From positions 1,226,001-1,290,000 of the forward strand of contig NZ_CP029002.1 of the NCBI RefSeq assembly GCF_003073375.1: a DNA stretch of 64,000 nt, read 5' to 3'. Under the pieces are notes generated by a model. That model saw only the letters and a list, made by a program, of their open reading frames with translations. It did no database searches and had not been told where the DNA came from. The DNA comes from Lysinibacillus sp. 2017. GTDB lineage: Bacteria; Bacillota; Bacilli; Bacillales_A; Planococcaceae. The stretch's first letter is position 1; the number at the start of each line of letters is the position of its first letter. A program made the translations under genes and the position numbers. Positions 8,307 through 18,900 of this stretch are shown in pieces.

Positions 8307-9297
8307 GTGGACGCAGGAAAAAGAAGCTAAAATTTTAAAACGTTCCAAATGGTTATTAACGATTAAAATCGTACGGATTATCATAATCATTGCATTTATT
8401 TATTGGATTTATATGCTTGCTATCACGCTAATTTCTGATGCGACGGACACTAAAAATGAGGATGCGTATTATGCAAGAGTGGCAACGAGCATGAAATATC
8501 CGAATGTCTATGCGGATTTTAAAAGTATATTAGGTAGTTCTATTCGTGCAACGGGGACACAACAATTTTCTAATCCACTTTTGAAAGTTGTAGGGAAAGA
8601 GGAAATGTTAATTGGTGATGTAAAGGTTACGAAAAGTTTATTGAACGTCTTTTCACACATACAGTATGAACATCCAGGACGAGCAGTACTTAATGAATTT
8701 TCCTTTGTTTTACCGAATGATGCGAATAAAAATGAAGATGCTGAAGATGAATTCTCACAAACGGTTTGGCAACGACTTGAAAAGTTACCTGAAGGAACTG
8801 TAACTGAAATGAAATTTACAACAGTTGATTATATGACGCCAGAAGCATTGCTTAAAAAGGTAGCGAATTATGATCTAGATGTCCTTTGGATGCCATTGTT
8901 CACAGGGGAATTTGAAAGCTTTACCCCAACTGCATATGGGGGTTCGGGCAAGACAGTCACTGTTTCTGATAAAATTGGACTGTATGGCGGTCATGCACAT
9001 GGTAAAGATTTTAATGGTGGTTCATTTATTCATACTTTAAATCTGGAGATGATGGATGAAAGCAAGGATTATTATCTAATGAACTTGAAAGAGATGTTGG
9101 ATAAAAAAGAGAGCTACTATGAAAGGTTCCTTGGGCTAAGTTATTTAGAAGAACGATATGAATATATACAATCAAATGGTTTCGAAGTATATGGTGCAGT
9201 CGTAACAGGTCCCACAAAAGAATTGCTAAAGCTGCGCGCGGAAAATGGCATTTATCAATTCCAACTTGGAGATGTGGAATTATGGAATTGGAAATAA
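8299..9297 (+). CDS. anti-sigma factor (sigma factor regulator N/C family)
   Basis: A 332-residue membrane protein. A short cytoplasmic head (WTQEKEAKILKRSKWLL) is followed by one transmembrane helix (about residues 22-48) and a long extracellular domain, including LDVLWMPLFTGEFESFTP and YLEERYEYIQSNGFEVYGAVVTGPT, which match the sigma-factor-regulator C-terminal family. GGGAGG is nine bases before the start. By position and topology it should hold the sigma factor encoded just upstream inactive at the membrane and release it on an outside signal. Confidence 0.85.
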   Translation: MNEWTQEKEAKILKRSKWLLTIKIVRIIIIIAFIYWIYMLAITLISDATDTKNEDAYYARVATSMKYPNVYADFKSILGSSIRATGTQQFSNPLLKVVGKEEMLIGDVKVTKSLLNVFSHIQYEHPGRAVLNEFSFVLPNDANKNEDAEDEFSQTVWQRLEKLPEGTVTEMKFTTVDYMTPEALLKKVANYDLDVLWMPLFTGEFESFTPTAYGGSGKTVTVSDKIGLYGGHAHGKDFNGGSFIHTLNLEMMDESKDYYLMNLKEMLDKKESYYERFLGLSYLEERYEYIQSNGFEVYGAVVTGPTKELLKLRAENGIYQFQLGDVELWNWK

Positions 9298-9415
9298 AAT
9301 ATAAGCACGAGTTGTTTGATGCGCACCTATTAAAATGATACTATTATAAAAATACCAATTAATGTATAAATTTGGAGTGGTTAATTTAAATTCATTTTTT
9401 AATGAGGTGATTATT

Positions 9416-10447
9416 ATGTTGGTAAAACCTAAAATGTTGCAGCCAGGGGATTTTGTTGCTACGGTAAGTCCTTCTTGGGGAGGGGCTGGAGAATCAGAGC
9501 TTAAATGGCGTTACGAACAGGGTGTAAAGAGATTAGAAGACCTTTTTGGTTTGAAAGTCATTGCGATGCCTAATAGTTTAAAAGGGGCAGACTATCTATA
9601 TAACAGTCCACAAGCGCGGGCAGAAGATTTAATGGTTGCCTTTAAGGATGAAAAAATTAAAGGCATTATCGCGAATATCGGTGGAAATGATAGTATTCGT
9701 TTACTTCCTTATATTGACTTTGATGTGATCCGTGATAACCCAAAAGTGTTTATGGGATACTCGGACGTAACGATTGCCCATTTATTTTGCCTGAAAGCAG
9801 GAATTTCTTCTTTTTATGGACCCGCCATTTTAACAGACTTTGCTGAAAATGTAGAAATGCATCCATATACAATGGAAGCGGTACAGCGAACGCTCTTTTC
9901 AAATAAAGTAATTGGTGAAATTTCACCAGCTAAAGAATGGACGAGTGAACGTTTAGAGTGGGAAGAATCAAATAAAAATCAAAGTCGTACGATGCAGCCA
10001 AATAAAGGATATGAACTACTGCAAGGAACAGGTTTAGTTCAAGGACGTTTAATTGGTGGTTGTATGGAGGTACTTGAATTTGCAAAAGGAACAGAGCTTT
10101 GGCCAGGGGAGAACTATTGGGAAAATAGCATATTGTTCTTTGAAACATCTGAAGATAAACCACAACCAAGTTATCTAAGGTATTGGCTAAGAAACTATGC
10201 GATTCAAGGCATTTTAAATAAAACGAAGGGCATTATCTTTGGTAAACCACAAGATGAAAGCTACTATGAGGAATATAAAAAGGAAATTTTAACCGTTATG
10301 AAGGAATTCCATTTAGAGTCGTTACCGATTCTTTATAATGCGAGTTTTGGTCATACCGAACCAAAATTTATTTTACCGTTAGGCGCATTGGCAGAAATTA
10401 ATTGCGATACAATTTCTTTTGCGGTTTTAGAAAGTGGCGTAGAGTAA
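9416..10447 (+). CDS. S66-family serine peptidase (LD-carboxypeptidase / MccF-like)
   Basis: About 343 residues. The nucleophile region VFMGYSDVTIAHL and the preceding GGNDSIRLLPYID segment are typical of peptidase family S66. The later RLIGGCMEVL supplies the catalytic Glu region and SFGHTEPKFILPLG the His. S66 enzymes trim L,D bonds of peptidoglycan peptides or detoxify microcin-C-like peptidyl adenylates; this protein's full length with the long mid-region favours the MccF-like branch, but this is not decisive. Start ATG 9416 follows TGAGGTG by six bases; the longer frame from 9362 lacks a site. No signal peptide, so cytoplasmic. Confidence 0.87.
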   Translation: MLVKPKMLQPGDFVATVSPSWGGAGESELKWRYEQGVKRLEDLFGLKVIAMPNSLKGADYLYNSPQARAEDLMVAFKDEKIKGIIANIGGNDSIRLLPYIDFDVIRDNPKVFMGYSDVTIAHLFCLKAGISSFYGPAILTDFAENVEMHPYTMEAVQRTLFSNKVIGEISPAKEWTSERLEWEESNKNQSRTMQPNKGYELLQGTGLVQGRLIGGCMEVLEFAKGTELWPGENYWENSILFFETSEDKPQPSYLRYWLRNYAIQGILNKTKGIIFGKPQDESYYEEYKKEILTVMKEFHLESLPILYNASFGHTEPKFILPLGALAEINCDTISFAVLESGVE

Positions 10448-10490
10448 TCTTTTAAAAGTTAGTTCCAAATTTAATGCTTTGATTGTTCAA

Positions 10491-10524
10491 AATGCCCTAA
10501 GAGTTAGCTCTTAGGGCATTTTTC
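10491..10524. terminator. bidirectional rho-independent terminator
   Basis: AATGCCCTAAGAG pairs perfectly with CTCTTAGGGCATT around TTAG, followed by TTTTT. It separates the convergent S66 peptidase and MerR-like genes. Confidence 0.9.
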
Positions 10525-10552
10525 ATAAAAGATATTAGGTGGAAGTGTTATG

Positions 10553-11200
10553 TTATTTAAACAACTTTCCGAACACACTTTTCGTTTGTTTTTCGGATTC
10601 TAATTGAGACGGAGCAGTGAACTCTTGCTGCGTAACGTTGAGTTTATTTAATACACTCATAATCGCACTGTTTTGCTGTTCGACTCGGTCGAGCTGACGT
10701 TGATGTAGAGTGCTTGGCTCATTTGCCTGATCCAAAATATGTTGCATCATGACGCCAAACTGTTGTTTTAACGTTTGGTTTTGCTCAAGTAATAGCTCAT
10801 TTTGTGTTCGTTGTTCTTCGATTAATGTTAATAACTGCATGTTTTGTTGCTCGATGCCGTGCACATGTGTTGCTAAAAGTTGCATCGAATTTGATAAATC
10901 TTCAAATTGTGATAATTGATAAGATGCTGGAATAATATCATGCTTTAATATTTCTGCTGGCTCGAATTCTGGATTCGTTACGGTTTGCGCAGCTTCCTTT
11001 AATTTTAAACCGCGATGTTTATTTAACATTAAAAACGCACGTAAAACCATAAAATCTTCGTCTGAAAATTGGCGATGCATACGACTATTGCGTCGAACTT
11101 CATATCCGTGCTTTTCTAAAATTGTTATGTAATGTTGTAGTGATGCTTTACTAATGCCGAGTTGTTCAGCAAATGCACCAGTCGCATATAGTGCGGCCAT
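10553..11200 (-). CDS. MerR-like HTH protein with C-terminal coiled coil
   Basis: A 215-residue protein. Residues 1-60 form a MerR-type winged helix (ATGAFAEQLGISKASLQHYITILEKHGYEVRRN, then FSDEDFMVLRAFLML). Residues 95-185 are rich in Gln, Leu and Glu with heptad spacing, indicating a coiled coil, and the tail is basic (KQTKSVFGKLFK). This resembles RacA-like and plasmid-style DNA-anchoring proteins more than a ligand-sensing MerR regulator. Function not known. It sits alone on the minus strand. Confidence 0.7.
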   Translation of the reverse strand: MAALYATGAFAEQLGISKASLQHYITILEKHGYEVRRNSRMHRQFSDEDFMVLRAFLMLNKHRGLKLKEAAQTVTNPEFEPAEILKHDIIPASYQLSQFEDLSNSMQLLATHVHGIEQQNMQLLTLIEEQRTQNELLLEQNQTLKQQFGVMMQHILDQANEPSTLHQRQLDRVEQQNSAIMSVLNKLNVTQQEFTAPSQLESEKQTKSVFGKLFK

Positions 11201-11436
11201 AGACCTAACCCCTTTTATGTCAAAAAAATATTATACTTTATTGAAATTATACGCCTAAAGTAACTGTGGTGTGAAGTAAAAGTTCCGAAGGGTGTCAAAG
11301 CTGGCACTTATCATGATCGATACTACCTTTGAATCAGTATTAATATCTACATATTCGTTACATAGTGTTCACCTATATTAATGTTACCGAACCATAGGAT
11401 TAGATAGCACTTTTTAATGGGCTAATTTTTAGATAG
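11201..11436. other. intergenic, promoter region only
   Basis: AT-rich DNA upstream of the MerR-like gene with no open frame or clear motif beyond the terminator at 11437-11480. Confidence 0.4.
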
Positions 11437-11480
11437 AAAAAAGGACATCCTACTAGTGATCTGTAAGATGTCCTTTTTCC
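11437..11480. terminator. terminator downstream of ohrR
   Basis: AAAAAAGGACATC pairs with GATGTCCTTTTT; it has a T run on the plus strand and an equivalent one on the minus strand, and it follows the ohrR stop. Confidence 0.8.
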
Positions 11481-11507
11481 TGTCGTTATTAATTTTAATT
11501 CTAAAAG

Positions 11508-11930
11508 CTAGTGGAATTCATTTTTTAAAAAACCTTTTAGAATCCCTTTTATTTGCTCATATTGTTCTTGCGATATTTCCATGTCTAGTGCGATTTTTTC
11601 AGATACACAGGGAAGTTCTTTGCGTATTTCATGACCTAATGCTGTCAATGATACATTCATTTGTCGCTCATCTTGTGTGGAACGTTCACGCAGGATATAG
11701 CCTTTTTTCTCTAATTTTTTTAATAACGGTGTCAGTGTGCCTGAATCTAAATAAAGCCGACTGCCTAAATCTTTCACTGTAAGCTGTTCATCTTCTTCGA
11801 TGGCGAGCATTGTTATAAAACCTGTATACGTTAAATTATAGGGTTTAAGTAATGACGTATATTGTCGAATGATTTCTTTTGAGGTCACATATAGTAAAAA
11901 GCATAATTGATTCTCTAAATAATTGGTCAA
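11508..11930 (-). CDS. ohrR: organic-hydroperoxide-sensing MarR-family repressor OhrR
   Basis: About 140 residues with a winged helix (LTVKDLGSRLYLDSGTLTPLLKKLEKKGYI and the wing RERSTQDERQMNVSLT). The N-terminal NQLCFLLYV carries the reactive cysteine at the place of the OhrR peroxide sensor. A TTG at 11928-11930, six bases after AAGGAG, gives the family-typical N-terminus MTNYLENQLC; the longer frame to 12041 would run through the operators. It is divergent from ohr, and its operators lie in the shared spacer. Oxidation of the cysteine by organic peroxides should release DNA and derepress ohr. Confidence 0.88.
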   Translation of the reverse strand: MTNYLENQLCFLLYVTSKEIIRQYTSLLKPYNLTYTGFITMLAIEEDEQLTVKDLGSRLYLDSGTLTPLLKKLEKKGYILRERSTQDERQMNVSLTALGHEIRKELPCVSEKIALDMEISQEQYEQIKGILKGFLKNEFH

Positions 11931-11985
11931 AGTGATCTCCTTTATAACGGTGATTTTTTCTTTATGATAGTAATTAAAACGATAC

Positions 11986-12014
11986 TTGTCAAACGCAATT
12001 AAATTGTATACAAT
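11986..12014 (+). promoter_or_regulatory. ohr promoter (SigA type)
   Basis: TTGTCA (11986-11991), 17-base spacer, TACAAT (12009-12014). The -10 box is inside the first OhrR operator palindrome, so bound repressor would block polymerase. Confidence 0.6.
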
Positions 12015-12020
12015 GAATTT
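11997..12020. promoter_or_regulatory. OhrR operator 1
   Basis: Centred on the perfect palindrome ATTGTATACAAT (12003-12014) with AAATT flanks. This matches the known OhrR/MarR operator character of facing TACAATT-like half sites. Confidence 0.65.
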
Positions 12021-12050
12021 ACCAAATTGAATTGTATGCAATTTAATTGG
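12021..12050. promoter_or_regulatory. OhrR operator 2
   Basis: A second palindrome, ATTGTATGCAAT (12031-12042), flanked by AAATTGA and TTAATT. Its centre is 28 bases from operator 1. Confidence 0.6.
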
Positions 12051-12075
12051 ATAAAATATTTATGGAGGCAAGTTT

Positions 12076-12480
12076 ATGAAAACTTTATTTACAACAAAAA
12101 TGATTAATGTTGGTGGTCGCAAAGGGGAATCTTATGCAGAAGATAATTCATTATCATTAAAAATTGCCCCACCAGGATCAAATGTTGCAGAGTCAACAAA
12201 TCCTGAACAATTATTTGCAGCAGGATATAGTGCATGTTTTAATAGCGCATTAGATATTTTAAAACGTAAAGAAAAAATCGCAGGTGAATCGACAATTGCA
12301 GCTACAGTACATTTAGTAGAGCAGGCACCATTTGATTACGTACTAGAAGTAGTTCTAGAAGGTCATATTGAAGGTCTTTCACTAGAGGAAACACAAAAAT
12401 TATTAGAATTAACACATACGGTTTGCCCTTACTCAAAAGCAACAAAAGGCAATATTAAAGTAACAATTCAAGCAGTATAA
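12076..12480 (+). CDS. ohr: organic hydroperoxide resistance protein Ohr (OsmC family)
   Basis: A 134-residue thiol peroxidase that reduces organic hydroperoxides. The two active cysteines are seen in the conserved settings AAGYSACFNSAL and THTVCPYSKATKGN, and the N-terminal TNPEQLFAAGYSA block is typical. GGAGG precedes the ATG. It is transcribed away from ohrR across a spacer with two operators, the classic peroxide-response pair. Confidence 0.95.
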   Translation: MKTLFTTKMINVGGRKGESYAEDNSLSLKIAPPGSNVAESTNPEQLFAAGYSACFNSALDILKRKEKIAGESTIAATVHLVEQAPFDYVLEVVLEGHIEGLSLEETQKLLELTHTVCPYSKATKGNIKVTIQAV

Positions 12481-12529
12481 TTGTATTCATTAACAAAACG
12501 GCAAAGAAACAATTAAGGGGGAATTGAAA

Positions 12530-13075
12530 ATGAGTATTTATAATTATTTAGTAAAAAAACCGAATGGTGAAATATTATCGATGGAAACCTATCGAGATGA
12601 AGTGATGCTAATCGTTAATACAGCAAACCATTGCCAATTTACATATCAATATGAGGATTTACAAAAGCTGTACGAACGATATGCATCAAAAGGGTTTAAG
12701 GTGCTGTCCTTCCCGTGTAACCAATTTGGGGAACAAAATCCTGAAGATGGCGAAACGTCTGCTAAGCAATGCAAGCTTCAATACGGTGTCAATTATCCAG
12801 TATTTGAAAAAGTAGAGGTCAATGGGGAACAGACACATCCATTATTCAAATACTTAAAGCACGAGGTAGATTGCCCAGAGTTTGTACGTGAAACACTGCA
12901 GCAAAAGATGATGTACAATGGCATACTGGAAAATTATCCGGATTATTTACTTGGTCGTAATATTCGTTGGAATTTTACGAAGTTTTTAGTTGATCGAAAT
13001 GGTCATGTCCTTCAACGCTTTGAGCCCGATAGTTCGTTTTTAGATATAGAAAAGGCGATTGAATCGGTGTTATAA
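12530..13075 (+). CDS. glutathione-peroxidase-family protein
   Basis: About 181 residues. The family blocks are present: the peroxidatic region VNTANHCQFTYQY, FPCNQFGEQNP, and the Trp/Asn pair in RWNFTKFLVDRNG. The active residue is Cys rather than selenocysteine, as is usual in bacteria, where these enzymes are normally thioredoxin-dependent. The residues around it (NHCQFTYQY) differ somewhat from the usual SKCGFTPQY. ATG 12530 is preferred over TTG 12524, with GGGGG eight bases upstream. It follows ohr and probably belongs to the same oxidative defence group. Confidence 0.9.
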   Translation: MSIYNYLVKKPNGEILSMETYRDEVMLIVNTANHCQFTYQYEDLQKLYERYASKGFKVLSFPCNQFGEQNPEDGETSAKQCKLQYGVNYPVFEKVEVNGEQTHPLFKYLKHEVDCPEFVRETLQQKMMYNGILENYPDYLLGRNIRWNFTKFLVDRNGHVLQRFEPDSSFLDIEKAIESVL

Positions 13076-13101
13076 GAGTTAATAGTAAATAAATGAAGAA
13101 G

Positions 13102-13134
13102 ACCGCTGCTCGGTAGAAAAGTAGTGGTTTTTTT
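13102..13134 (+). terminator. rho-independent terminator
   Basis: ACCGCTGCT pairs, with two G-U pairs, with AGTAGTGGT and is followed by TTTTTTT, just after the peroxidase gene. Confidence 0.7.
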
Positions 13135-13224
13135 GCATTTGGTGCGAGAGTTTTACGAGTCGTGTTTGTCTATGGTACAGTAGGTAGACTAACCGCCTTT
13201 AGTTTAGCGGATTTGGAGGGTATC

Positions 13225-13575
13225 ATGACAAATACAGTAGATGAATTTATTGAATCGCTAGTAGCGGCAACTATTAATAACGAAGTGCAGTGGAACGTAG
13301 GCACAACTGAAATCCAAGATATTTTAGAAGAAGTATACGGCAATTCAGAAAAGCTTTACACATTTTTAGATGAAGAAGCAGGGGCTTACGTCGTGCTAGT
13401 AAGCTATCAGTACTATGAAGGCGAAGTCGAAGCAGAAGAATTTATTAAAGATGGTATGAGTATTTTATTAATCGATGATGAAGACTTTGAAATTTTAAAT
13501 GAAGTGACAGATGAAGATGTCGAGAATGCAGCGTTATTTTCAACATTAATCGAAGCAATTGAGGAAGCAAAGTAA
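13225..13575 (+). CDS. small acidic protein of unknown function
   Basis: A 116-residue, strongly acidic protein (many Asp/Glu, for example DDEDFEILNEVTDEDVE) with no membrane segment. GGAGGG is four bases before ATG 13225; the frame extends further upstream but without a site. I do not recognise the family. Its last six codons (AIEEAK) and its 3' flank are duplicated at the end of the S-layer-homology gene 15 kb away (see findings). Confidence 0.7.
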   Translation: MTNTVDEFIESLVAATINNEVQWNVGTTEIQDILEEVYGNSEKLYTFLDEEAGAYVVLVSYQYYEGEVEAEEFIKDGMSILLIDDEDFEILNEVTDEDVENAALFSTLIEAIEEAK

Positions 13576-13733
13576 GCTTTTGATCTTGAAATCGAAAAAT
13601 ATTATTCATATGGGCAAATGAACGTAGCTCTAAATAGTCGACACTCTTAAATGAAAAAATTTAATATTATAGAAAATAAACCGCCAAATTAAATTTGATT
13701 TGGCGGTTTATTTTTTGAATGGCTGCCGTTGTT
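13556..13733 (+). repeat. 3'-end repeat, copy 1 (partner at 28780-28880)
   Basis: From gcaattgaggaagcaaag the DNA is identical for about 38 bases to the end of the SLH protein gene. Homology then resumes after about 66 bases absent from the other copy and continues through the terminator. Confidence 0.85.
13675..13716 (+). terminator. rho-independent terminator
   Basis: AATAAACCGCCAAAT pairs with ATTTGGCGGTTTATT, followed by T residues; it serves the acidic protein gene. Confidence 0.88.
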
Positions 13734-14084
13734 ACATAGAAGGGATCATCTTCATCACGAGTCCAGCATCATTAATTTTCCAACTTAACAATATAGTACA
13801 ATTTCTGAACAAGAATATGTATTACTACTTAAAAGTGATAGGGCTAAAAAACTATAAAATTCAAAGTGAAAAGCTACTTTTAAAGATTAAATGGTATTTT
13901 ATTTGGGTTGTATAAGGTGCTTCTTTACATTATATTTAACTAATATTGTCAAACATTATTATTAATAACAATTTACTGGTTAATAATGTTAAACAGTAAA
14001 TTGAAATAAATGCATAAGGACACGCTGTATGATAGGTCACATGAATTGTAGTAGTGTATGCAAATTGGAAGGCAGGAAAAGCAG

Positions 14085-15836
14085 ATGAAGGACAGTAAGA
14101 AAAAGTATACGTCAATTAGTTTGAAATTGACGATTGTTATGATAAGTATTTTATCTTTATTTGGATTGGTCACTATGGGCTTATCTTATTACATTGTGAA
14201 AGAAAGTAATTTAAAAAGTATGGATCAATCACTTTATGATACAGGGATGATTTTATCCCGAACTATACATATGGAGACATTGAATTCCGTATTAGAGCAG
14301 CCGAGCGCAGATAACCCGAATGCACTTCTTATTACGAAAGATATGGACGCAATCAATAATAATTCCAATATTATTACGAATCTCTATATCATTACCGTGG
14401 ATGGAGAAAATATAAATGCTCCGGTTCTCTCATCAAGTATTCTGGACTTTGGTGCGGAATATAATCAAGACATGATTGAAATGGGTCTATCTCCAGATTT
14501 CCTCGCAAAAATCCAAGATGTTTTTGAAACAAAAAATGCCACCGAAACTGAAATATATAGCGATGAATTTGGTAGCTATAAAACAGGATTAACACCAATA
14601 TTAGATGAGGACGGGGCAATGTTGGGTGCTTATGCGATTGATTATGATGTATCAATGGTAACTGCTAAAGCCATGTCAGAAGTATTATGGATACTACTGG
14701 TTACAGTTCTATTCTTAATCGGATCTTCAATCGTTGTTTATTCTCTTTTAAATAAGAAACTAAAGCCGATTCATCAACTTTCTCAACTCTCTAGAAAAGT
14801 AGCTGAAGGTGATTTAGAACTTGAGGCTTTACCTGTTAAATCAAAAGATGAGCTCGGATTGCTGACTCATGACTTTAATTTAATGATTGAAAATTTGAAA
14901 ACAGTTATTAAAAGTGCTACTCATGTTTCTTCACATGTTTCAAATTCGGCACAAGTTTTATCATCACATATGGATAAAACAACGGATTCTTATAATAAAG
15001 TTTCTGAATCCATGCAAGAGGTTGCTAGCAGTGCAGATTTACAACTTCAAAAAGCACAAGAAGCTTCTATAACAATCGAAGAAATGAATACAGGTATCCA
15101 GCGCATTGCGATGACGTCAAATCAGATTTCAGAATCCTCTATTATTGCAACTGAGGAAGCAGAAAAAGGACATGAATCCACTAATAAATCAGTGGCGCAA
15201 ATGAACGCGATTAGTAATGCGGTCAACCAATCGGCATCATCGGTAAAAATGTTGGGCGCACATTCAGGTAAAATTGAAGAAATCGTCGGTATTATTACAG
15301 GCATTGCTTCACAAACAAATTTACTCGCATTAAATGCCGCCATTGAGGCTGCTCGTGCAGGTGAAGCAGGAAATGGGTTTGCTGTAGTCGCAGATGAGGT
15401 GCGCAAGCTTGCAGAACAATCAGAGGCATCAGCGAGAGAAATTTCTACACTCATATCTCATATTCAAAATGATACAAATGAATCTGTAAAAATAATGGTT
15501 CATGCTGTAGAGGAAGTAGATAATGGCCTGCTTCTGATTAATGATTCTGAGAAGTCCTTTGGGCAAATTTTAACTTCAATTCATCAAGTTTCAGGTCAGA
15601 TTCAAGAACTGTCAGCGACAATTGAAGAAATGGCTGCAGGTATGGAAGAAGTAACAACATCCGTTCAGGATATGGAACACTTCTCTATCAATTCTAGAAA
15701 TAATACAAGAACGATTGCCGATGCATCTGTTACTCAGTTAGATACAGTAAATCGAGTTTCGGAGGAAGCACAAGCATTAACTAATTTATCAGCTGAATTA
15801 ATGAAAGTGGTTAGTTCATTTATAGTGAAATCATAA
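14085..15836 (+). CDS. methyl-accepting chemotaxis protein
   Basis: About 583 residues. A first membrane helix at about residues 12-34, an extracellular sensor domain of about 150 residues, a second helix near 200-222, a HAMP domain ([28 protein letters not shown]), then a long cytoplasmic signalling coiled coil. The conserved hairpin tip [31 protein letters not shown] binds CheA/CheW. ATG 14085 follows AGGA by eight bases; an ATG at 14058 lacks a site. The sensor looks like a single Cache-type domain; its ligand is unknown. Confidence 0.93.
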   Translation: MKDSKKKYTSISLKLTIVMISILSLFGLVTMGLSYYIVKESNLKSMDQSLYDTGMILSRTIHMETLNSVLEQPSADNPNALLITKDMDAINNNSNIITNLYIITVDGENINAPVLSSSILDFGAEYNQDMIEMGLSPDFLAKIQDVFETKNATETEIYSDEFGSYKTGLTPILDEDGAMLGAYAIDYDVSMVTAKAMSEVLWILLVTVLFLIGSSIVVYSLLNKKLKPIHQLSQLSRKVAEGDLELEALPVKSKDELGLLTHDFNLMIENLKTVIKSATHVSSHVSNSAQVLSSHMDKTTDSYNKVSESMQEVASSADLQLQKAQEASITIEEMNTGIQRIAMTSNQISESSIIATEEAEKGHESTNKSVAQMNAISNAVNQSASSVKMLGAHSGKIEEIVGIITGIASQTNLLALNAAIEAARAGEAGNGFAVVADEVRKLAEQSEASAREISTLISHIQNDTNESVKIMVHAVEEVDNGLLLINDSEKSFGQILTSIHQVSGQIQELSATIEEMAAGMEEVTTSVQDMEHFSINSRNNTRTIADASVTQLDTVNRVSEEAQALTNLSAELMKVVSSFIVKS

Positions 15837-15845
15837 TGAAAAAGT

Positions 15846-15882
15846 ATTCAATGGGAACGACTTTTCCATTGAATATTTTTTT
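15846..15882 (+). terminator. rho-independent terminator
   Basis: ATTCAATGG pairs with CCATTGAAT and is followed by TTTTTTTT. It isolates the chemoreceptor gene from the NRPS-like gene. Confidence 0.85.
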
Positions 15883-15931
15883 TAGAAGAAAGGAATTGTG
15901 AGGATTGAATTTAAAACAAAGGGTTGATTTA

Positions 15932-18900
15932 ATGACACCAGATTATAATTTGAAAAGTAATGAAAAACATCTATTACCGATCGATCGAACGCAACTGTTG
16001 ACGAATGAGGAGAAACAATTATATCTAGCGTTAAATCAGACGAAAGCATCTTATGAAAAAGAGAAAACTATACCGGAGATGTTTTATCAATCTGCAGCAC
16101 AGTTTGCTGAAAGAATTGCATTGTCTTTCGATGGTGGGGTCATGACTTATCGTCAACTAAATGAACGTTCGAATCAAATTGCACATATGTTAATCGAAAA
16201 TGGACTACAAAAAGGGGATTATGTTGCCATTCTCATGGAACGTAGCAAGGAGACGATACTCAGTCTGTTAGGCATTCTGAAGGCGGGAGGGGTATATGTT
16301 CCGATTGATCCAAGTTATCCAAAAGAACGCTGTCATTACCAGTTAAATGATACAAGTGCTCCGTTTATCTTGACGAAAAAAGAACATACTCATTTACTTG
16401 ATGATTTACCACTTATCGATTCTAACTCCCGCAATGTGTTGATATTAGACGGCACGGAAACAACGTTTTTTAAAGAAAATATCAATGCCCATGTCGCATC
16501 AACCGATCTAGCTTATATCATTTATACATCAGGATCAACGGGCAAGCCGAAAGGAACGATGCTCAGACATGATGCAGTTATCAACTTAATAACAGAGCAT
16601 CAAAGAATTTATCAATCCACTGAGCAGGATGTCTATTCTCAATTTATCTCCTATAGTTTTGATCCTTCAATCACTGAAACGTTCACTGCTTTTTTCTCCG
16701 GTGCTAGATTACATATGCTAACAAGTATAGAACGCGTATCTATCGAGGCTTTTGCTGATATGATCAAGCGTGAAAAAGTTACAGCGGCAACAGTACCAAA
16801 TGCTTTCTTTACACAGTTAGCTACTCATCTTCCAAGGGAGTATAAGAATTCATTGAAATCGTTAAAATACTTGTCTGTTGGCGGAGAAGCGTTAATGCCT
16901 GCTATTTTACAAAAGTGGCAAGAAAAGTTCGGAATACATACGGAAATTGTGAATGTATATGGACCGACAGAATGTACAGTATTGTCTTCCTATTACAAAG
17001 TGGACAAAGAAGTAAAAGACAGTCAATCAAGTATTCCAATTGGCAAACCGATTGCAAATTACGAAATGTATATTGTGAATACAGATGGTCAGCTTTGTCC
17101 ACCCAATGTAATAGGAGAATTATGTATTGCAGGAATCGGCTTAGCTGATGGCTATTTAAACCAGCCTAAAATTACGACGGAAGTATTTGTCCCTCATTTA
17201 TTTTCAGATGATCCTAAAAAACGGATGTATCGAACAGGAGATTTAGTGCGTCTATTACCAAGCGGAGTAATTGAATTTGTGGGTCGCAAAGATTCTCAAA
17301 TCAAGGTGAGAGGATTTCGAATCGAGCTAGGGGAAATTGAAGCCGTGTTAAGTAATCACCCGAGTATACAAGAAACAGTGATTCTCGCGAAGAAAAAGGC
17401 AGATGGAAATAACAGCTTATTTGCTTTTTATACAGTAACAGGTGGTACACAACTAAAACAAGATGAAATCAGGGGGTATTTAGCAAGCAATCTACCAGAA
17501 TATATGGTACCGGAGCGCTTGATTGAAATGCAAGAAATGCCATTGTCCGCCACTGGTAAAATAGACCGAAAACAGTTAGCTGAAATAGATGTAGCAGTCT
17601 CTTTCACAAGTCATTATGATGCGCCCGAAAATGATATACAGCTTATGTTAGCTAATGCTTGGGAACATGTACTTGGTATTACGCGTGTCGGAATTCATGA
17701 TAATTTCTTTCATAGTGGTGGACATTCGCTCAAAGTACTGGAGATTCTTGTCCAAGTAAAAAAGCATGTGCCATTTTTAAAAATACAAGACTTTTTCCAA
17801 TACCAAACCATTGCAGAACTAGATACGTATATAAGTAATTATCAGCCTGAGCATAATGATACGACTAAACGAACAACTGACTATGTATTGAAGGATTTAA
17901 TGGAACCAAATGCTCTACCAGTCGATCCAACCACAAAACCTTTGCCAATGAACACGGTGCTATTAACTGGGGCAACAGGCTACTTAGGAAGTCATGTATT
18001 ATATGAACTCTTGAATAAAACGAATGTACATGTATACTGTTTAATCAGACAAAATTCACACGGAACACTGGATGAAAAATTGAAAGAAAGTATGCAGTAT
18101 TATTTTGGTGATGCCATTGTCCCAATAATAGATAAGCAGGTCACGGTTATACAAGGTGATTTGGGTAAAAAAGCGCTAAATTTATTAGTTGAAGACGAGC
18201 ACAAACTTATTGAAGAAATCGATGCGATTATTCATTGTGGTGCCGATGTACGACATTTCGGCGCAGCTAATCATTTTCATGATGTCAATATTGAAGGAAC
18301 TCGGTATTTACTTGAGCTGGCGAAACGTAAAGCCGGTATTCATTTTCATCACGTTTCAACAATTGGCATTCCTGAAGAACTTGCTGCAAGTCAATGGGGA
18401 CATGCCCAAGAGTATGGTGATTTTGATTATGATGTTACGCTGGAAAATGTTTATAACCAAAGTAAGCTAAAGGCTGAAAATATTGTGAGAAATGCTGGGA
18501 TGGAACAGATACCGGTAACAATTTATCGAGTGGGAAATTTAACTTGTCATTCTGAAACAGGGAAATTCCAACGTAATATGGATGATAATGCTTTTTATCG
18601 CATGATTAAATCAATGCTATATTTAGGCAAAACACCAGAAGCAAACTGGTATGTTGATTTTACACCGATTAATTATGCAAGCCAGGCGCTTGTTGCATTA
18701 GCTCGCCAACCACAATCAAACGGGCATATTTTCCATGTGTGTAACCCTGTACCGCTGAGATATCTAGATTTTATTGAAGATATAAAAGAAATTGGCTATG
18801 AGTTAGAAATTGTATCGGCAGAAGAATATGAAAAATGGCTATTGCATGGGGATCATCCAAAAGAGTTACAAGATTATTTAACCTTAGCAATTGCTCAGCT

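Noticed and set aside
13700-13915. 71-codon plus-strand frame after the acidic protein gene
   Set aside because: Starts inside a terminator stem, has no ribosome site and an implausible composition.
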